NCBI RefSeq assembly: GCF_901827175.1
Contig: NZ_LR594662.1
Coordinates: 1,736,001 to 1,800,000, forward strand
DNA length: 64,000 nucleotides
Direction of reading: 5' to 3'
DNA from: Variovorax sp. RA8
Lineage (GTDB): Bacteria; Pseudomonadota; Gammaproteobacteria; Burkholderiales; Burkholderiaceae_C
The notes below the pieces were generated by a model. That model was not told where the DNA came from and searched no databases. It saw nothing but the letters and a program-made list of their open reading frames with translations. Numbering within the stretch: position 1 is the stretch's first letter; every line of letters begins with the position of its first letter. The translations under genes were made by a program, and so were the position numbers. Positions 45,967 to 57,836 of the stretch are shown here, piece after piece.

Positions 45967-47051
45967 GCCGGCAGGCTGGCTTCCAGCTCGGCCAGCTTCT
46001 CGGCCTCGCGCGCCGCGCGCAGGGCGTCCAGCACCTCGCCCAGGTCGCCTTCCATGATCGTCTGGAGCTTGTAGAGCGTGAGGTTGATGCGGTGGTCGGT
46101 GAGCCGTCCTTGCGGGAAGTTGTAGGTGCGGATGCGGTCGCTGCGGTCGCCGCTGCCGATCAGGCCCTTGCGCAGCGCCGCATCCTTGGCGGCGCGCTCG
46201 CTGCGCTCTTTCTCCTGGATGCGCGCCGACAGCACCTGCAGCGCCTTGGCCTTGTTGCGATGCTGGCTGCGGTCGTCCTGGCACTCGGCCACGATGCCGG
46301 TCGGGATGTGCGTGATGCGCACCGCCGAATCGGTCTTGTTGATGTGCTGGCCGCCGGCGCCGCTGGCGCGGTAGGTGTCGATGCGCAGGTCGGCCGGGTT
46401 GATCTGCACCGCCTGGGCCTCGTCCGGCTCCGCCAGCACGGCCACCGTGCAGGCGCTGGTGTGGATCCGGCCCTGCGTCTCGGTCGCGGGCACGCGCTGC
46501 ACCCGGTGGCCGCCGGACTCGAAGCGCAGCCGCCCGAAGACCTCGTCGCCGACCACCCGCACCACCACTTCCTTGAAGCCGCCCAATTCGCTCTCGCTGG
46601 CGCTCACGATCTCGCAGCGCCAGCCGGCGCGCTCGGCATGGCGCGTGTACATGCGCAGCAGGTCGCCGGCAAAAAGCGCCGATTCGTCGCCGCCGGTACC
46701 GGCCCGGATCTCGAGGAAGGCGTTGCGCGCGTCTTCCGGGTCCTTGGGCAGCAGCAAGCGCTGGAGCTCGTCCTCCAGAGCGGTCAACTCGGCCTCGGCA
46801 CTGGCGATCTCTTCCTTTGCCATTTCCGCCATGTCCGGGTCGTCCTGCATCTCGCGCGCGGCTGCCAGGTCCGATTCGCGCTGGAGGTACCGCTGGTAGC
46901 GGCCAGCCACCTGCGTCACTTCGGCATGCTCGCGCGAGATGTTCCGGTACTGCGTCATGTCGGACATGATGTCCTCGCGCGAGAGCAGGAAGTCGAGTTC
47001 GCCGAGGCGTTGCGCGTAGCGCTCGAGTTGATGACGGAGAAAGGGTTTCAC
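45963..47051 (-). CDS. prfA: peptide chain release factor 1
   Basis: A 362-residue RF1. The tripeptide decoding motif PAT (188-190) and catalytic GGQ (233-235) in [17 protein letters not shown] are present. It ends translation at UAA and UAG. It is 87 bp downstream of hemA and overlaps prmC. Confidence 0.97.
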   Translation of the reverse strand: MKPFLRHQLERYAQRLGELDFLLSREDIMSDMTQYRNISREHAEVTQVAGRYQRYLQRESDLAAAREMQDDPDMAEMAKEEIASAEAELTALEDELQRLLLPKDPEDARNAFLEIRAGTGGDESALFAGDLLRMYTRHAERAGWRCEIVSASESELGGFKEVVVRVVGDEVFGRLRFESGGHRVQRVPATETQGRIHTSACTVAVLAEPDEAQAVQINPADLRIDTYRASGAGGQHINKTDSAVRITHIPTGIVAECQDDRSQHRNKAKALQVLSARIQEKERSERAAKDAALRKGLIGSGDRSDRIRTYNFPQGRLTDHRINLTLYKLQTIMEGDLGEVLDALRAAREAEKLAELEASLPA

Positions 47052-47138
47052 TGGAAAGTCTTCGAATGCGGGAGCGGGTACCGAACGCTGAGGCGGTCGG
47101 CTGTCCGGCGTCGGATCGCCGGCTTCAGGGCAGCGTCG

Positions 47139-48410
47139 CTAACGCTCTTTGCGCAGGAACAGCCGCGAGATGGCTTGCGCCGTGTGTTCGCGCGCCGTGG
47201 CGTCGCCGGCATGCAGCTCGGCCATGGCGCCGTGCAGCATCTTCTGCGTGAGCCCGCGGGACAGCGCCTCCAGCACGGCCTCCACCGGCTCGCCCTTGGC
47301 CAGCAGCTTGCGAGCGCGGCCCAGTTCGGCGGCGCGCCATTCGTCGGCCTGGGCGTTGAGCTGCTGGATCAGCGGCACGCTGCCGCGCTGGTCCAGCCAG
47401 TGCATGAAGCTGCGCACCCCGGCGTCGATGATCACCTCGGCCTCGGCCACGGCGGCCTGGCGGCTGGCATGGCCCTGCTGCACGACCTGGGCCAGGTCAT
47501 CGACGGTGTAGAGGTAGATGTCCTCGAGTGCCTTGACTTCGAGCTCGATGTCCCGCGGCACGGCCAGGTCCACCATGAACATCGGGCGGTGCTTGCGCAG
47601 CTTGAGCGCGCGCTCGACCGCGCCCAGGCCTATCAGCGGCAGCGTGCTGGCGGTGCAGCTCACGACGATGTCGAATTCGGCCAGGCGCGCGGGCAGCTCG
47701 GCCAGCCGCATGGCCTCGCCGCCGAAGCGCGAGGCCAGCTTCTCGCCGCGTTCCAGCGTGCGGTTGGCGATGACGATGGACTTGGGCTCCCTGGCAGCGA
47801 AGTGCGTCGCGGCCAGGTCGATCATCTCGCCCGCGCCGACGAAGAGCACGCGGGTCTGCTTCAAATCCTCGAACAGCTGGGCCGCCAGGCGCACTGCCGC
47901 GGCGGCCATGCTGATGGAGTGGGCGCCGATGTCGGTGGCGGTGCGCACCTCCTTGGCGACGGCGAAGGAGCGCTGGAACAGCTGGTTCAGCGTGCTGCCG
48001 AGCGCGCCCGCGGTCTCGGCGGCGCGTACCGCGTCCTTCATCTGGCCCAGGATCTGGGCCTCGCCCAGCACCATCGAGTCGAGCCCGCTGGCGACCCGGA
48101 AGGCGTGGCGCGCCGCCTTGTCGTCGTGCAGCGCGTAGGCGTGGGAGCGCAGCAGGGCCGGCGCCACGCCGCCGCTCTGGGCCAGCCAGTCGATCGTGTG
48201 ATCGAGGGCCATGTGGTCCGCTGCGCAGTAGATCTCGGTGCGGTTGCAGGTCGAGATGATCGCCGCTTCCACCTCCGGATGTCGGTGGGTGGTGAAGGAG
48301 TTGCGCAGGCTCTGCAGCGTGGGCGCGATCTGGTCGATGGCGAACGCGAAGCGACCGCGCAGATCGAGCGGCGCCGTCGTATGGTTCAAGCCGAGGGCCC
48401 AGACTGACAT
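47139..48410 (-). CDS. hemA: glutamyl-tRNA reductase
   Basis: A 423-residue first enzyme of C5-pathway tetrapyrrole synthesis. The catalytic Cys is Cys55 in [11 protein letters not shown]; the NADPH domain has [17 protein letters not shown]; the dimerisation domain is helical. The fixed order hemA-prfA-prmC fits betaproteobacteria. Confidence 0.96.
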   Translation of the reverse strand: MSVWALGLNHTTAPLDLRGRFAFAIDQIAPTLQSLRNSFTTHRHPEVEAAIISTCNRTEIYCAADHMALDHTIDWLAQSGGVAPALLRSHAYALHDDKAARHAFRVASGLDSMVLGEAQILGQMKDAVRAAETAGALGSTLNQLFQRSFAVAKEVRTATDIGAHSISMAAAAVRLAAQLFEDLKQTRVLFVGAGEMIDLAATHFAAREPKSIVIANRTLERGEKLASRFGGEAMRLAELPARLAEFDIVVSCTASTLPLIGLGAVERALKLRKHRPMFMVDLAVPRDIELEVKALEDIYLYTVDDLAQVVQQGHASRQAAVAEAEVIIDAGVRSFMHWLDQRGSVPLIQQLNAQADEWRAAELGRARKLLAKGEPVEAVLEALSRGLTQKMLHGAMAELHAGDATAREHTAQAISRLFLRKER

Positions 48411-48491
48411 AACCCAGGATTATAAAATCCGCCGCCAGCGGCGCCCGTCCACTCCAGGGATGACCCCGGACTGCCGCTCCCCTTGCCCCTC

Positions 48492-48770
48492 ATGTCTGCG
48501 CTCGACCTGCTGATCCACCTGCTCAACTTCGCGGCGCCGGCCTTCTGCGTCGCCCTCCTGCTGACCCTGCTGTTGCGCCTTGCCATGCACCGGCGCAGCG
48601 TGGCCGTCAGCCTCTGGATGCAGGTCGCGGTCACCTTCGCGGCCGGGCTGGTGGTCCTGGTCGCCGGCCTGGTCTATTTCGGCCACGACGGGCGCATCGC
48701 GACCTATGCCGCCTTGGTGGTGGTGTGCGGCACTACCCAGTGGTGGCTGCTGCGCGGCTGGCGCGGCTGA
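48492..48770 (+). CDS. small three-helix membrane protein
   Basis: A 92-residue protein with hydrophobic spans at about residues 4-28, 42-63 and 68-85 (LLIHLLNFAAPAFCVALLLTLLL first). The divergent start relative to hemA, and convergence with the channel gene, are clear. No family is recognised. Confidence 0.6.
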   Translation: MSALDLLIHLLNFAAPAFCVALLLTLLLRLAMHRRSVAVSLWMQVAVTFAAGLVVLVAGLVYFGHDGRIATYAALVVVCGTTQWWLLRGWRG

Positions 48771-48786
48771 GGGCGAGCGGGCGCGC

Positions 48787-51207
48787 TCACTGCGCAAGCG
48801 GGGGCACCGGAGGGACCGGCGGGACCGGCGCGGGCGCCGGCGTCGGGCCCTGGGGCGCCGCCGCGGCCGGCGCCACCAGCGGCAGACCCGCTTCCTTGAA
48901 GCGATCGAGCATGGTGAACAGGACGTCGCTGCGCACGCCCCCGGCCAGTCGCGGGCTCTGCACGAAAGCAATGGCCTGGAAGATCAGCATGCCGCCCTCG
49001 ATCCCCTCGAGCGTGACCGAGGGCGCGGGGGCGACCAGCACGCCGCCGTGGTCGGCGCAGGCCGACAGCATCAGTTCTCGCGTCAGCTTGGCATCGGTGG
49101 ACAGCGGCATCGGCAGCCGGATCAACACGCGGCCCTCGGCGTTGGTGAGGGTCATGTTGCGCACGGTCTTGGTGATGAACTCCGAGTTCGGCACGATCAG
49201 CGTGGAGCGGTCGGCCAGCTGGATCTCGGTGGCGCGCACATTGATGCGCCGCACGTCGCCCTCGGCCGTGCCCAGCACCACCCAGTCCCCGACCTTGACC
49301 GGCCGCTCGGCCAGCAGGATCAGCCCCGAGATGAAGTTCTGCACGATGGCCTGCAGGCCGAAGCCGATCCCCACCGACAGCGCGCTCGCCACCCAGGCGA
49401 TGCGCTCGATGCCGATCCCCAGCGCCGAAAGCCCGACCGCGATCACCACGGCGCCGCCCACATAGCCGAGCAGCGTGGTAATCGAGCTCTGCATGCCGGG
49501 CTCGAGCGCAGTTTCCGGCAGGTAGCGCGCCTCCAGCCACTTCTTCAGTACGCGCAGGGTGATGAAGCCGACGGCCAGCACCGCGACGGCGCTGAAGATC
49601 GCGCCCGGCACCAGCTGGAATTCGCCGATCTTGAGGCCGGTGCCGAACTGGCCGCTGCGCTGGAACACCTCGCCGGGGCCCGTGCCGAGTGGCGTGGCCA
49701 GCGCGATCAGCATGTAGAAGAAGAGCGCGACCCGAGCCAGGCCCGAGAGCACCACGGCGGCCTGGTCCAGCGTCCGCGGCGCAAACCCGAAGCTCTTCTG
49801 CAGCTTCTGGCCCAGCTCGCTCTTCGAGGCCACCGTGGCCATGAACAGGTCGTCGGCGAACTTGAAGAGCAGGTAAAAGGCTGAGGCGACGATGCCGCTC
49901 CAGGTCAGCTGGTTGGCCAGGAAACTGGCCAGCGCGACGTAGCCGATGCCCACCAGCACCCAGATCACAATGACTGCGAGCGCCACGGCGCTCAGCAGGA
50001 AGCTGATCCAGAGCGGGCGCTCGGGCTCGCCTGGCGGCGTCTCTCCCGCCTGCGTCGTTGCAGCTTCAGCATGGCGGGCTGCGGCGGGCTCGTGCAGGCG
50101 CAGCAGCATCATGCCGATCAGCGCTGTCAGCGCCAGCGCGGTGACCACGTGGGTGGCGACCACGGCCGCGAAGCTAGCGTCGACGATCGCATTGATCTGG
50201 CTCGGCACCCAGACCAGCACCCCGATCACGGCCGTGAGCCAGGGGAAAGGCGCGAGCCGCTGGGCCATCGTGTCCGGGATCGGCGGCAGCCGCCACGAGG
50301 GCCGCTTGTTGGACAGCAGCGCGCGGCCCAGCCCAACCACGAAGGCGATGAAGATGATGGACTGCACCACCGCCTGACCCAGCTTGCGGATTTGCGGCCC
50401 GAGGATCCCGTGACGGTCCAGGGTGGCGAACACGCCCTGCGCCGCCAGCGTGACCAGCAGCACGTTGACGCCCACCACCGCGATCACCAGCAGCGAGCGG
50501 CGCAGCCGCCCCGCCGGCAGCACGCGCGTGGCGAGCCGTACCAGCCCGTGTTCGGCCGCCCAGTTGCCCAGCAGTGCGAGCAGCAGCGCCGCGGCCAGGC
50601 TGGCCAGCACTGACACGCGATGTGCCGGGTCCATCGCGGTCTCGGCCGCGGCGCGCAGCTCGCTGCGCAGGCTCGCCAGGCGCTCCAGGTCGGCGGGCCA
50701 CGCGTCGCTGATGTCGAACCAGAATTGGCGGCCCAGGGGCGAAGGCGCGCGCTCCGTGAGCTGCGCTTCGAACAGTTTGCGGCGCTTGGAGAGCAGCTCG
50801 CTGCCGCGTTGCTGCGCGTCGACCGTGATCAGCCGCGCCAGGCGGATGTCGGCGTCGAGCGTGTTGCGCTCCTTCAGCAGGGTGGCGCGCTGACGGGTGA
50901 TGTCGGGGTCCTCGGGGGGAGCGCCCGCAGCCGGCGGGTTGCCCAGTTCGCCAAGCCGTGCGTTGAGGTCGTTGAGCTGGCCCGTGCGGGAGGCGACGAA
51001 CTTGTCTGCCTGGCCGCCGATGGCGTTGATCCGGCCCAGCAACTCGCGGACCTCCGCGTTGCTTTCGACCGAGCTCGGGATGCTGTCGAGCTGGGTTCGC
51101 AGGGCGGCCACCGTTGCCTCCGGCGGGGCGGCGGCATCCTGCGCGAGGACGGCGCTTCCGAGGACGGCGGCGAGCAACAGGGCCGCGAGACGGGGCATCC
51201 AGCTCAT
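48787..51207 (-). CDS. MscS-family mechanosensitive channel with DUF3772 periplasmic domain
   Basis: An 806-residue inner membrane protein. A signal peptide (1-22) leads to a coiled DUF3772 domain (about 30-190), about ten membrane helices, and a C-terminal MscS core (about 560-760; SVGIGFGLQAIVQNFISGLILLAERPVKVGDWV is the pore helix and following beta domain). The end is alanine/proline-rich. It opens under membrane tension to release solutes. ugpQ lies upstream on the same strand, 47 bp away. Confidence 0.9.
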   Translation of the reverse strand: MSWMPRLAALLLAAVLGSAVLAQDAAAPPEATVAALRTQLDSIPSSVESNAEVRELLGRINAIGGQADKFVASRTGQLNDLNARLGELGNPPAAGAPPEDPDITRQRATLLKERNTLDADIRLARLITVDAQQRGSELLSKRRKLFEAQLTERAPSPLGRQFWFDISDAWPADLERLASLRSELRAAAETAMDPAHRVSVLASLAAALLLALLGNWAAEHGLVRLATRVLPAGRLRRSLLVIAVVGVNVLLVTLAAQGVFATLDRHGILGPQIRKLGQAVVQSIIFIAFVVGLGRALLSNKRPSWRLPPIPDTMAQRLAPFPWLTAVIGVLVWVPSQINAIVDASFAAVVATHVVTALALTALIGMMLLRLHEPAAARHAEAATTQAGETPPGEPERPLWISFLLSAVALAVIVIWVLVGIGYVALASFLANQLTWSGIVASAFYLLFKFADDLFMATVASKSELGQKLQKSFGFAPRTLDQAAVVLSGLARVALFFYMLIALATPLGTGPGEVFQRSGQFGTGLKIGEFQLVPGAIFSAVAVLAVGFITLRVLKKWLEARYLPETALEPGMQSSITTLLGYVGGAVVIAVGLSALGIGIERIAWVASALSVGIGFGLQAIVQNFISGLILLAERPVKVGDWVVLGTAEGDVRRINVRATEIQLADRSTLIVPNSEFITKTVRNMTLTNAEGRVLIRLPMPLSTDAKLTRELMLSACADHGGVLVAPAPSVTLEGIEGGMLIFQAIAFVQSPRLAGGVRSDVLFTMLDRFKEAGLPLVAPAAAAPQGPTPAPAPVPPVPPVPPLAQ

Positions 51208-51254
51208 GGGTCCGATCATAGAAGGGCGTTGCAGCGGCCCCGCGCGGCGCAAGC

Positions 51255-51991
51255 TCAGGCGGCCGGGCTGAAGCGGTCGACGCGATCGGTCACGATGCCG
51301 TCTGTGCCGAGGCCGGTCAGCCAGCGGACCACGGACGCGTCGTTGACGGTGTAGCTCAGCGCGCGCATGCCGGCCGCATGCACCTGCGCCACGGTGGCGG
51401 CGTCCCACAAGCTGTAGTTGCAGACGATCGCCGCGCACTCCAGGCGGCGCGCGGTGTCGAGCCAGTCTTCCCGCAGGGTGTCGAGCAGCAGTCCGCGCGG
51501 CAGGCCGGGCTGCGTCGCGCGCGCGCCCTCGAGCGACTCGGGCGAGAAGGAGGTCAGGAAGGGCGGCGCAATCCCGGTGTCCACCCAGAGCGTGGCCGCC
51601 AGTTGCGCAACCACCTCGCCGGTGCGGCGCTCGACGCCCGGCGTGGGCTTGATCTCGATGTCGAGCAGGTGGCGGTTGGCCAGGCAGAAGCGGATCAGCG
51701 CTTCGAGCGTGGGCATGGGCTCGCCGGCGTAGCGGCGCGAGTGCCAGGCACCCGCATCGAGCTGGGCGAGCGCGCTCCACGGCTGCTCGCCCGCGATGCC
51801 GCGGCCGTTGCTGGTGCGCTCGAGGGTGCTGTCATGAAGCAGGAAGGGAACGCCGTCGGCGCTGAGCTTGGCATCGCACTCGAACATGCGGTAGCCGTGC
51901 TCCGCGCCCAGGCGAAAGGCGGCGAGGGTGTTTTCCGGGGCCAGCCTGCCTGCGCCGCGATGAGCGATCCAGAAAGGGTAGGGCCAGGGCT

Positions 51992-51995
<4 letters not shown>
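51255..51995 (-). CDS. ugpQ: glycerophosphodiester phosphodiesterase
   Basis: A 246-residue cytoplasmic enzyme that splits glycerophosphodiesters to glycerol 3-phosphate and an alcohol. The catalytic [15 protein letters not shown] and [17 protein letters not shown] segments, and IEIKPT, are present. Its ATG overlaps the ugpC stop as ATGA; last gene of ugpBAECQ. Confidence 0.95.
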
Positions 51996-52999
<1,004 letters not shown>

Positions 53000-53021
53000 T
53001 GCGTCGTTGCTTCTTTGTCGG

Positions 53022-53870
53022 TTATTTCTCTGTATCCACGAGGCCCTTGACGAACCAGCGCTGCATCAGCACCACCACGATCACCGGCGGCACAAGCGCC
53101 AGGATTGCCGTGGCCATCACCAGGTTCCAGTCCACCGCGGCATCGCCCGAGGCGATCATTCGCTTGATGCCGATCACCACCGGATACATGTCCTCGCTGG
53201 TGGTGGCCAGGAGCGGCCACAGGTACTGATTCCAGCCGTAGATGAACTGGATCACGAACAGCGCCGCGATCGAGGTCTGCGACAGCGGCACCAGGATGTC
53301 CTTGAAGAAGCGCATCGGCCCGGCGCCGTCCATGCGTGCCGCTTCTACCAGCTCGTCGGGCACGCTCAGGAAGAACTGCCGGAACAGGAAAGTGGCGGTG
53401 GCCGAAGCGATCAGCGGCACCGTCAGCCCCGCGTAGGTGTTGAGCATGTTGAGGTCTGCCAGCACCTTGTAGGTCGGCAGGATGCGCACCTCCACCGGCA
53501 GCATCAGGGTCACGAAGATCATCCAGAAGACGATCTTCTTGAACGGGAAGCGAAAGTACACGATGGCGAAGGCCGACAGCAGCGAGATCGCGATCTTGCC
53601 GATGCTGATGACCAGCGCCGTGACCAGGCTGATCCACATCATGCGGCCCACTACCACGCGCGCGCCCTGGGTATCGGCGCCGAGCAAGGCGGCGCTGTAG
53701 TTCTCGAACATGTGGCCGCCCGGCAGGAGCGGCATGGGCACCTGCAGGATCGCGTCGCGCGTGTGAGTGGACGCCACGAAGGCCAGGTAGATGGGGAAGG
53801 CCACGATGGCGATGCCCAGGATCAGCACCACATGCGACAGGACGGTGAGGCCGGGGCGGCGTTCAACCAT
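53022..53870 (-). CDS. ugpE: glycerol-3-phosphate ABC transporter permease
   Basis: A 282-residue inner membrane permease with six spans and the EAA loop [22 protein letters not shown] near residue 190. It pairs with UgpA. 22 bp before ugpC. Confidence 0.94.
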   Translation of the reverse strand: MVERRPGLTVLSHVVLILGIAIVAFPIYLAFVASTHTRDAILQVPMPLLPGGHMFENYSAALLGADTQGARVVVGRMMWISLVTALVISIGKIAISLLSAFAIVYFRFPFKKIVFWMIFVTLMLPVEVRILPTYKVLADLNMLNTYAGLTVPLIASATATFLFRQFFLSVPDELVEAARMDGAGPMRFFKDILVPLSQTSIAALFVIQFIYGWNQYLWPLLATTSEDMYPVVIGIKRMIASGDAAVDWNLVMATAILALVPPVIVVVLMQRWFVKGLVDTEK

Positions 53871-53921
53871 GGTGTTGCCTCAGGGGGAAGGGGAGGGAAG
53901 GGGCGACGGAGTGGGCGGCCA

Positions 53922-54803
53922 TCAGTACTGGACCTTCTTTTCAACGTAGCGGAACTGGATCACCGTCAGCGCGACGACGATCACCATCAGCACTACCGAC
54001 TGCGCGGCCGAGCCGCCCAGGTCCAGCGCCTTGAAGCCGTCGTGCCACACCTTGTAGACCAGGATCGCGGTGTCGCGTCCCGGTCCGCCTTCGGTCGTCG
54101 CATGCACGATCGCGAAGGTGTCGAAGAAGGCGTAGACGATGTTGATCACCAGCAGGAAGAAGGTGGTGGGCGACAGCAGCGGGAACTGGATGGTGGCGAA
54201 GCGCCGCAGCGGCCCGGCGCCGTCGATGGAGGCGGCCTCGATCAGTGCCTTGGGGATGGACTGCAGGCCGGCCAGGAAGAACAGGAAGTTGTAGGAGATC
54301 TGCTTCCACACGGCGGCCACCACGATCAGCGTCAGCGCCTGGTTGGAGTTGAGCAGGTGGTTCCAGTCCACACCGATGTAGCGCAGAAAGTACGACACCA
54401 CCCCGATGCTGGGCGAGAACATGAACACCCACAGCACGCCCGCAATGGCGGGCGCCACCGCGTAGGGAATGATCAGGAAGGTCTTGTAGACCAGGCCGCC
54501 TCGCAGGATCCGGTCGGCGAAGATGGCCAGCATCAACGACAGCGCGATGCCGCTGCCGGCCACCAGAACTGAAAAGAGTGCCGTGACCTTGAAGGACTCG
54601 ACGTAGGCCGGATCGTCGAACAGGGTCTGGAAGTTCTCCAGGCCGACGAAGGCGGTGGAGGTGCCGAAGGCGTCCTCCGACTGCAGCGATTGCCAGATGG
54701 CCTGGCTGGCCGGCCAGAAGAAGAACACCAGGATCACCGCCATCTGCGGCGCGACCAGCAGCCACGGCAGCCACGCCGACCGGAAAAGAACGCGTTTCTC
54801 CAT
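53922..54803 (-). CDS. ugpA: glycerol-3-phosphate ABC transporter permease
   Basis: A 293-residue permease with six spans and the EAA loop [22 protein letters not shown]. It starts after two hairpins that separate it from ugpB. 51 bp before ugpE. Confidence 0.94.
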   Translation of the reverse strand: MEKRVLFRSAWLPWLLVAPQMAVILVFFFWPASQAIWQSLQSEDAFGTSTAFVGLENFQTLFDDPAYVESFKVTALFSVLVAGSGIALSLMLAIFADRILRGGLVYKTFLIIPYAVAPAIAGVLWVFMFSPSIGVVSYFLRYIGVDWNHLLNSNQALTLIVVAAVWKQISYNFLFFLAGLQSIPKALIEAASIDGAGPLRRFATIQFPLLSPTTFFLLVINIVYAFFDTFAIVHATTEGGPGRDTAILVYKVWHDGFKALDLGGSAAQSVVLMVIVVALTVIQFRYVEKKVQY

Positions 54804-54828
54804 ATCCCTCCAAACCCTCGAAAACGAA

Positions 54829-54863
54829 ACGCCCGCCCTCGGTCTTCCGATAAGGGCGGGCGT
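54829..54863 (-). terminator. attenuating hairpin between ugpB and ugpA
   Basis: acgcccgccct and agggcgggcgt form an 11-bp stem. In the direction of transcription (minus) it is followed by TTCGTTTTC. It probably lowers permease expression below that of the binding protein. Confidence 0.65.
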
Positions 54864-54899
54864 GCGAGTCTACTGCGGCACCCACCTCCCCGGCAGGCA

Positions 54900-54922
54900 C
54901 CCTCCCCGCTTGGCGGGGAGGG
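54900..54922. repeat. GC-rich hairpin repeat in the ugpB-ugpA gap
   Basis: ccctccccgc and gcggggaggg flank ttg, inside a longer caccctcccc...aggg-type sequence common between genes of this bacterial group. It adds to the attenuator beside it and may stabilise ugpB mRNA 3' ends. Confidence 0.5.
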
Positions 54923-54974
54923 CAGGGTGGGGTTGCCGTGGACGCCCGAAGGGCTGCGCAGGCGCGAGCCTGCG

Positions 54975-56285
54975 TCAGCTCTTGTTCGCCTTCTGGAAGC
55001 GCTCGAGCTGCTCGTCGCCGCGTTTGACGGCCGCGTCGAGTGCCTCCTTGGCAGTCTTCTTGCCGCTCCAGATCTGCTCGGTTTCCTCGTCGACGATGGT
55101 GCGGATCTGCACGAAGCTGCCCAGGCGGACGCCGCGCGACTTGTCGGTGGTCTTGCGGATCATCTGCGTCACCGCCACGTCCGTGCCCGGCTTCTCCTTG
55201 TAGAAGCCCGAGGCGTCGGTCAGCTTGTAGGCGGCCGTGGTGATGGGCAGGTAGCCGGTGCGCTTGTGACTCTCGGATTGCACCTTGGTATCGGACAGGT
55301 AGTTGAAGAAGCTGGCCACCCCCTTGTAGTGGTCGGCCGGCTTGCCGGACATCACCCACAGGCTGGCGCCGCCGATCACAGTGTTCTGGGGGGCGCCCTT
55401 CACGTCGGGGTAGTAGGGCAGGGTCGAGATGCCGTACTTGAACTTGGCGTCCTTGGCCACGCGGGCGTACAGACCCGACGAGCCGGTCATCATGGCGCAT
55501 TCGCCGGAAGGGAAGGCGGCGTCGGCCGTGTTGTTGCGGCCCTTGTAGACGAAGGTGCCGTCCTTGGACATCTTGGCCAGGTTCTCGAAATGGCGCACTT
55601 GCAGCGGCGAGTTGAAGGCCAGGCGCGCACTGGTGCCGCCGAAGCCGTTGTTCTGTGTCGCGTACAGGGTGTTGTGCCAGGCCGAGAAGCTTTCCAGCTG
55701 GGTCCAGCTCATCCAACTCGTCGTGAATGGGCACTTGTGGCCGCTGGCCTTCAGCTTGTCGGCCGCCGCGATGACCTCGGGCCAGGTGGTCGGCGCTTTC
55801 TCGGGGTCCAGGCCGGCCGCCTTAAAGGCGTCCTTGTTGTAGTAGAAGATCGTCGTCGAGCTGTTGAACGGGAAGCTCAGCATCTGGCCATTCGGCGCCG
55901 TGTAGTAGCCAGCCACCGCGGGCACGTAGACGCTGGGGTCGAACTTGGCTCCGCCCGAACTCATCACTTCGCCCACCGGCTTGATGGCTCCCTTGGAAGC
56001 CATCATGGTCGCCGTACCCACCTCGAACACCTGCAGGATGTCAGGTGCATTGCCGGAGCGGTAGGCGGCGATGGCGGCCGTCATCGACTCGTCGTACTGC
56101 CCCTTGTAAGTGGGCACGACCTTGTAGTCCTTCTGGCTCTCGTTGTATTGCTTGGCCAGATCGTTGACCCATTCGCCGAGCGGGCCGCTCATGGAATGCC
56201 ACCACTGGATTTCAGTCTGGGCCATGGCAGGTACCGAAAGCGTTGCCGAAAGCGCCGATGCCACGGCGAACGTCTTGAATCGCAT
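54975..56285 (-). CDS. ugpB: glycerol-3-phosphate ABC transporter, binding protein
   Basis: A 436-residue periplasmic binding protein. The signal peptide ends at about residue 22 (SVPAMAQ). TEIQWWHSMSGPLGEW and WMSWTQLESFSAWHNTLYAT are typical of UgpB. First gene of the operon; the upstream gap holds ggtgcg (56343-56348) and cgcacc (56360-56365) as a possible operator. Confidence 0.95.
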   Translation of the reverse strand: MRFKTFAVASALSATLSVPAMAQTEIQWWHSMSGPLGEWVNDLAKQYNESQKDYKVVPTYKGQYDESMTAAIAAYRSGNAPDILQVFEVGTATMMASKGAIKPVGEVMSSGGAKFDPSVYVPAVAGYYTAPNGQMLSFPFNSSTTIFYYNKDAFKAAGLDPEKAPTTWPEVIAAADKLKASGHKCPFTTSWMSWTQLESFSAWHNTLYATQNNGFGGTSARLAFNSPLQVRHFENLAKMSKDGTFVYKGRNNTADAAFPSGECAMMTGSSGLYARVAKDAKFKYGISTLPYYPDVKGAPQNTVIGGASLWVMSGKPADHYKGVASFFNYLSDTKVQSESHKRTGYLPITTAAYKLTDASGFYKEKPGTDVAVTQMIRKTTDKSRGVRLGSFVQIRTIVDEETEQIWSGKKTAKEALDAAVKRGDEQLERFQKANKS

Positions 56286-56520
56286 GAGAGAAACTCCTGA
56301 GGGGAAACAAAAGCGCGGATGCTAGGCCGCGCGTATGACACGGGTGCGTCACATTTTGTCGCACCTCCGCGGTGCACCAGTAGAAGGGGAAACCCTTTTT
56401 GCGTCTGGGCCGCAGGGCTGCAAGGGGCTGCTTGCTGCGCTGCACCATGCTAGCATCGCCCTCCCTTTTTCAGGTACTGCTGCCTCCTCCTGAAGTTCGG
56501 TCGGGGCTTCCGCCAAGCGT

Positions 56521-57750
56521 ATGAGCAAGACCTCCCTCGACAAAAGCAAGATCAAGTTCCTTCTGCTCGAAGGCATTCACCCTTCGGCGGTCGAAGTGCT
56601 GCGCGCAGCGGGCTACACCAGCATCGAGACCTTGCCCGGCGCCTTGCCGGAAGAGGATCTGAAGCTGCGCGTGGCCGACGTGCATTTCCTCGGCATCCGC
56701 TCGCGCACGCAACTGACGGCCGAGGTCTTTGACGCCGCGCAGAAGCTGGTCGCGGTGGGCGCCTTCTGCATCGGCACCAACCAGATCGATCTCGATGCCG
56801 CGCGCGAGCACGGCGTGGCGGTCTTCAACGCCCCTTATTCCAATACGCGCTCGGTCGCCGAACTGGTGCTGGCCGAGGCCATCCTGCTTCTGCGCGGCAT
56901 CCCCGAGAAGAGCGCGGTGGCGCACCGCGGCGGCTGGCTCAAGTCGGCCGAGAACGCCTTCGAGATCCGCGGCAAGACGCTGGGCATCGTGGGCTACGGG
57001 TCGATCGGCGCGCAGCTCTCGGTACTGGCCGAGGCACTGGGCATGCAGGTGGCCTTCTTCGACGTGGTCACCAAGCTGCCGCTGGGCAACGCGCGGCAGG
57101 TGCGCACGCTGAACGAGCTGCTCCTGCAGAGCGACATCGTGAGCCTGCACGTGCCCGAGACGCCGGCCACCCAATGGATGATCGGCGCCAAGGAGATCGC
57201 GGCCATGCGGCCCGGCTCGATCCTGATCAATGCCTCGCGCGGCACCGTGGTCGACATCGAGGCGCTGGCCCAGGCGCTCAAGCAGAAGAAGCTGCTGGGC
57301 GCCGCGATCGACGTGTTCCCCGTCGAGCCGCGCAGCAACAAGGACGAGTTCCAGTCGCCGCTGCGCGGCCTGGACAACGCGATCCTCACGCCGCACATCG
57401 GCGGTTCCACCATGGAGGCGCAGGCCAACATCGGCCTGGAGGTGGCCGAGAAGCTGGTCAAGTACAGCGACAACGGCACCTCGACCTCCTCGGTCAACTT
57501 CCCCGAGGTGGCGCTGCCGGCGCACCCGGGCAAGCACCGGCTGCTGCACATCCACCGCAACGTGCCGGGCGTGCTCTCGGACATCAACGGCGTGTTCGCC
57601 GAGAACAAGATCAACATCGCCTCACAGTACCTGCAGACGAACGAAAAGGTGGGCTATGTGGTGACGGACATCGACGCCGCCTACTCCGACCTCGCGCTCG
57701 AGAAACTGGCGAAGGTGCCGGGCACGATCCGCAGCCGGGTGTTGTTCTAG
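56521..57750 (+). CDS. serA: D-3-phosphoglycerate dehydrogenase
   Basis: A 409-residue first enzyme of serine synthesis. NAD-binding GKTLGIVGYGSIGAQLS, catalytic region ATQWMIGAKEIAAMRPGSILINASRG and HIGGSTMEAQ, and a C-terminal ACT domain (about 335-409; GVLSDINGVFAENKINI) for serine feedback. Same size as the Escherichia coli enzyme. The first gene after the divergent gap with ugpB. Confidence 0.96.
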   Translation: MSKTSLDKSKIKFLLLEGIHPSAVEVLRAAGYTSIETLPGALPEEDLKLRVADVHFLGIRSRTQLTAEVFDAAQKLVAVGAFCIGTNQIDLDAAREHGVAVFNAPYSNTRSVAELVLAEAILLLRGIPEKSAVAHRGGWLKSAENAFEIRGKTLGIVGYGSIGAQLSVLAEALGMQVAFFDVVTKLPLGNARQVRTLNELLLQSDIVSLHVPETPATQWMIGAKEIAAMRPGSILINASRGTVVDIEALAQALKQKKLLGAAIDVFPVEPRSNKDEFQSPLRGLDNAILTPHIGGSTMEAQANIGLEVAEKLVKYSDNGTSTSSVNFPEVALPAHPGKHRLLHIHRNVPGVLSDINGVFAENKINIASQYLQTNEKVGYVVTDIDAAYSDLALEKLAKVPGTIRSRVLF

Positions 57751-57836
57751 GTCGGACCCGGCAGCACAGTCAGGCCTGACTTAAAATTCACGCCCCTGGT
57801 TCAGGGGCGCGCAGCGCCCGACCGAGGCCCACCCCG

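Noticed and set aside
56343..56365. Pho-box or known operator upstream of ugpB
   Set aside because: Only a 6-bp inverted pair (ggtgcg/cgcacc) is seen; it does not match a Pho box, so only a possible operator is mentioned.
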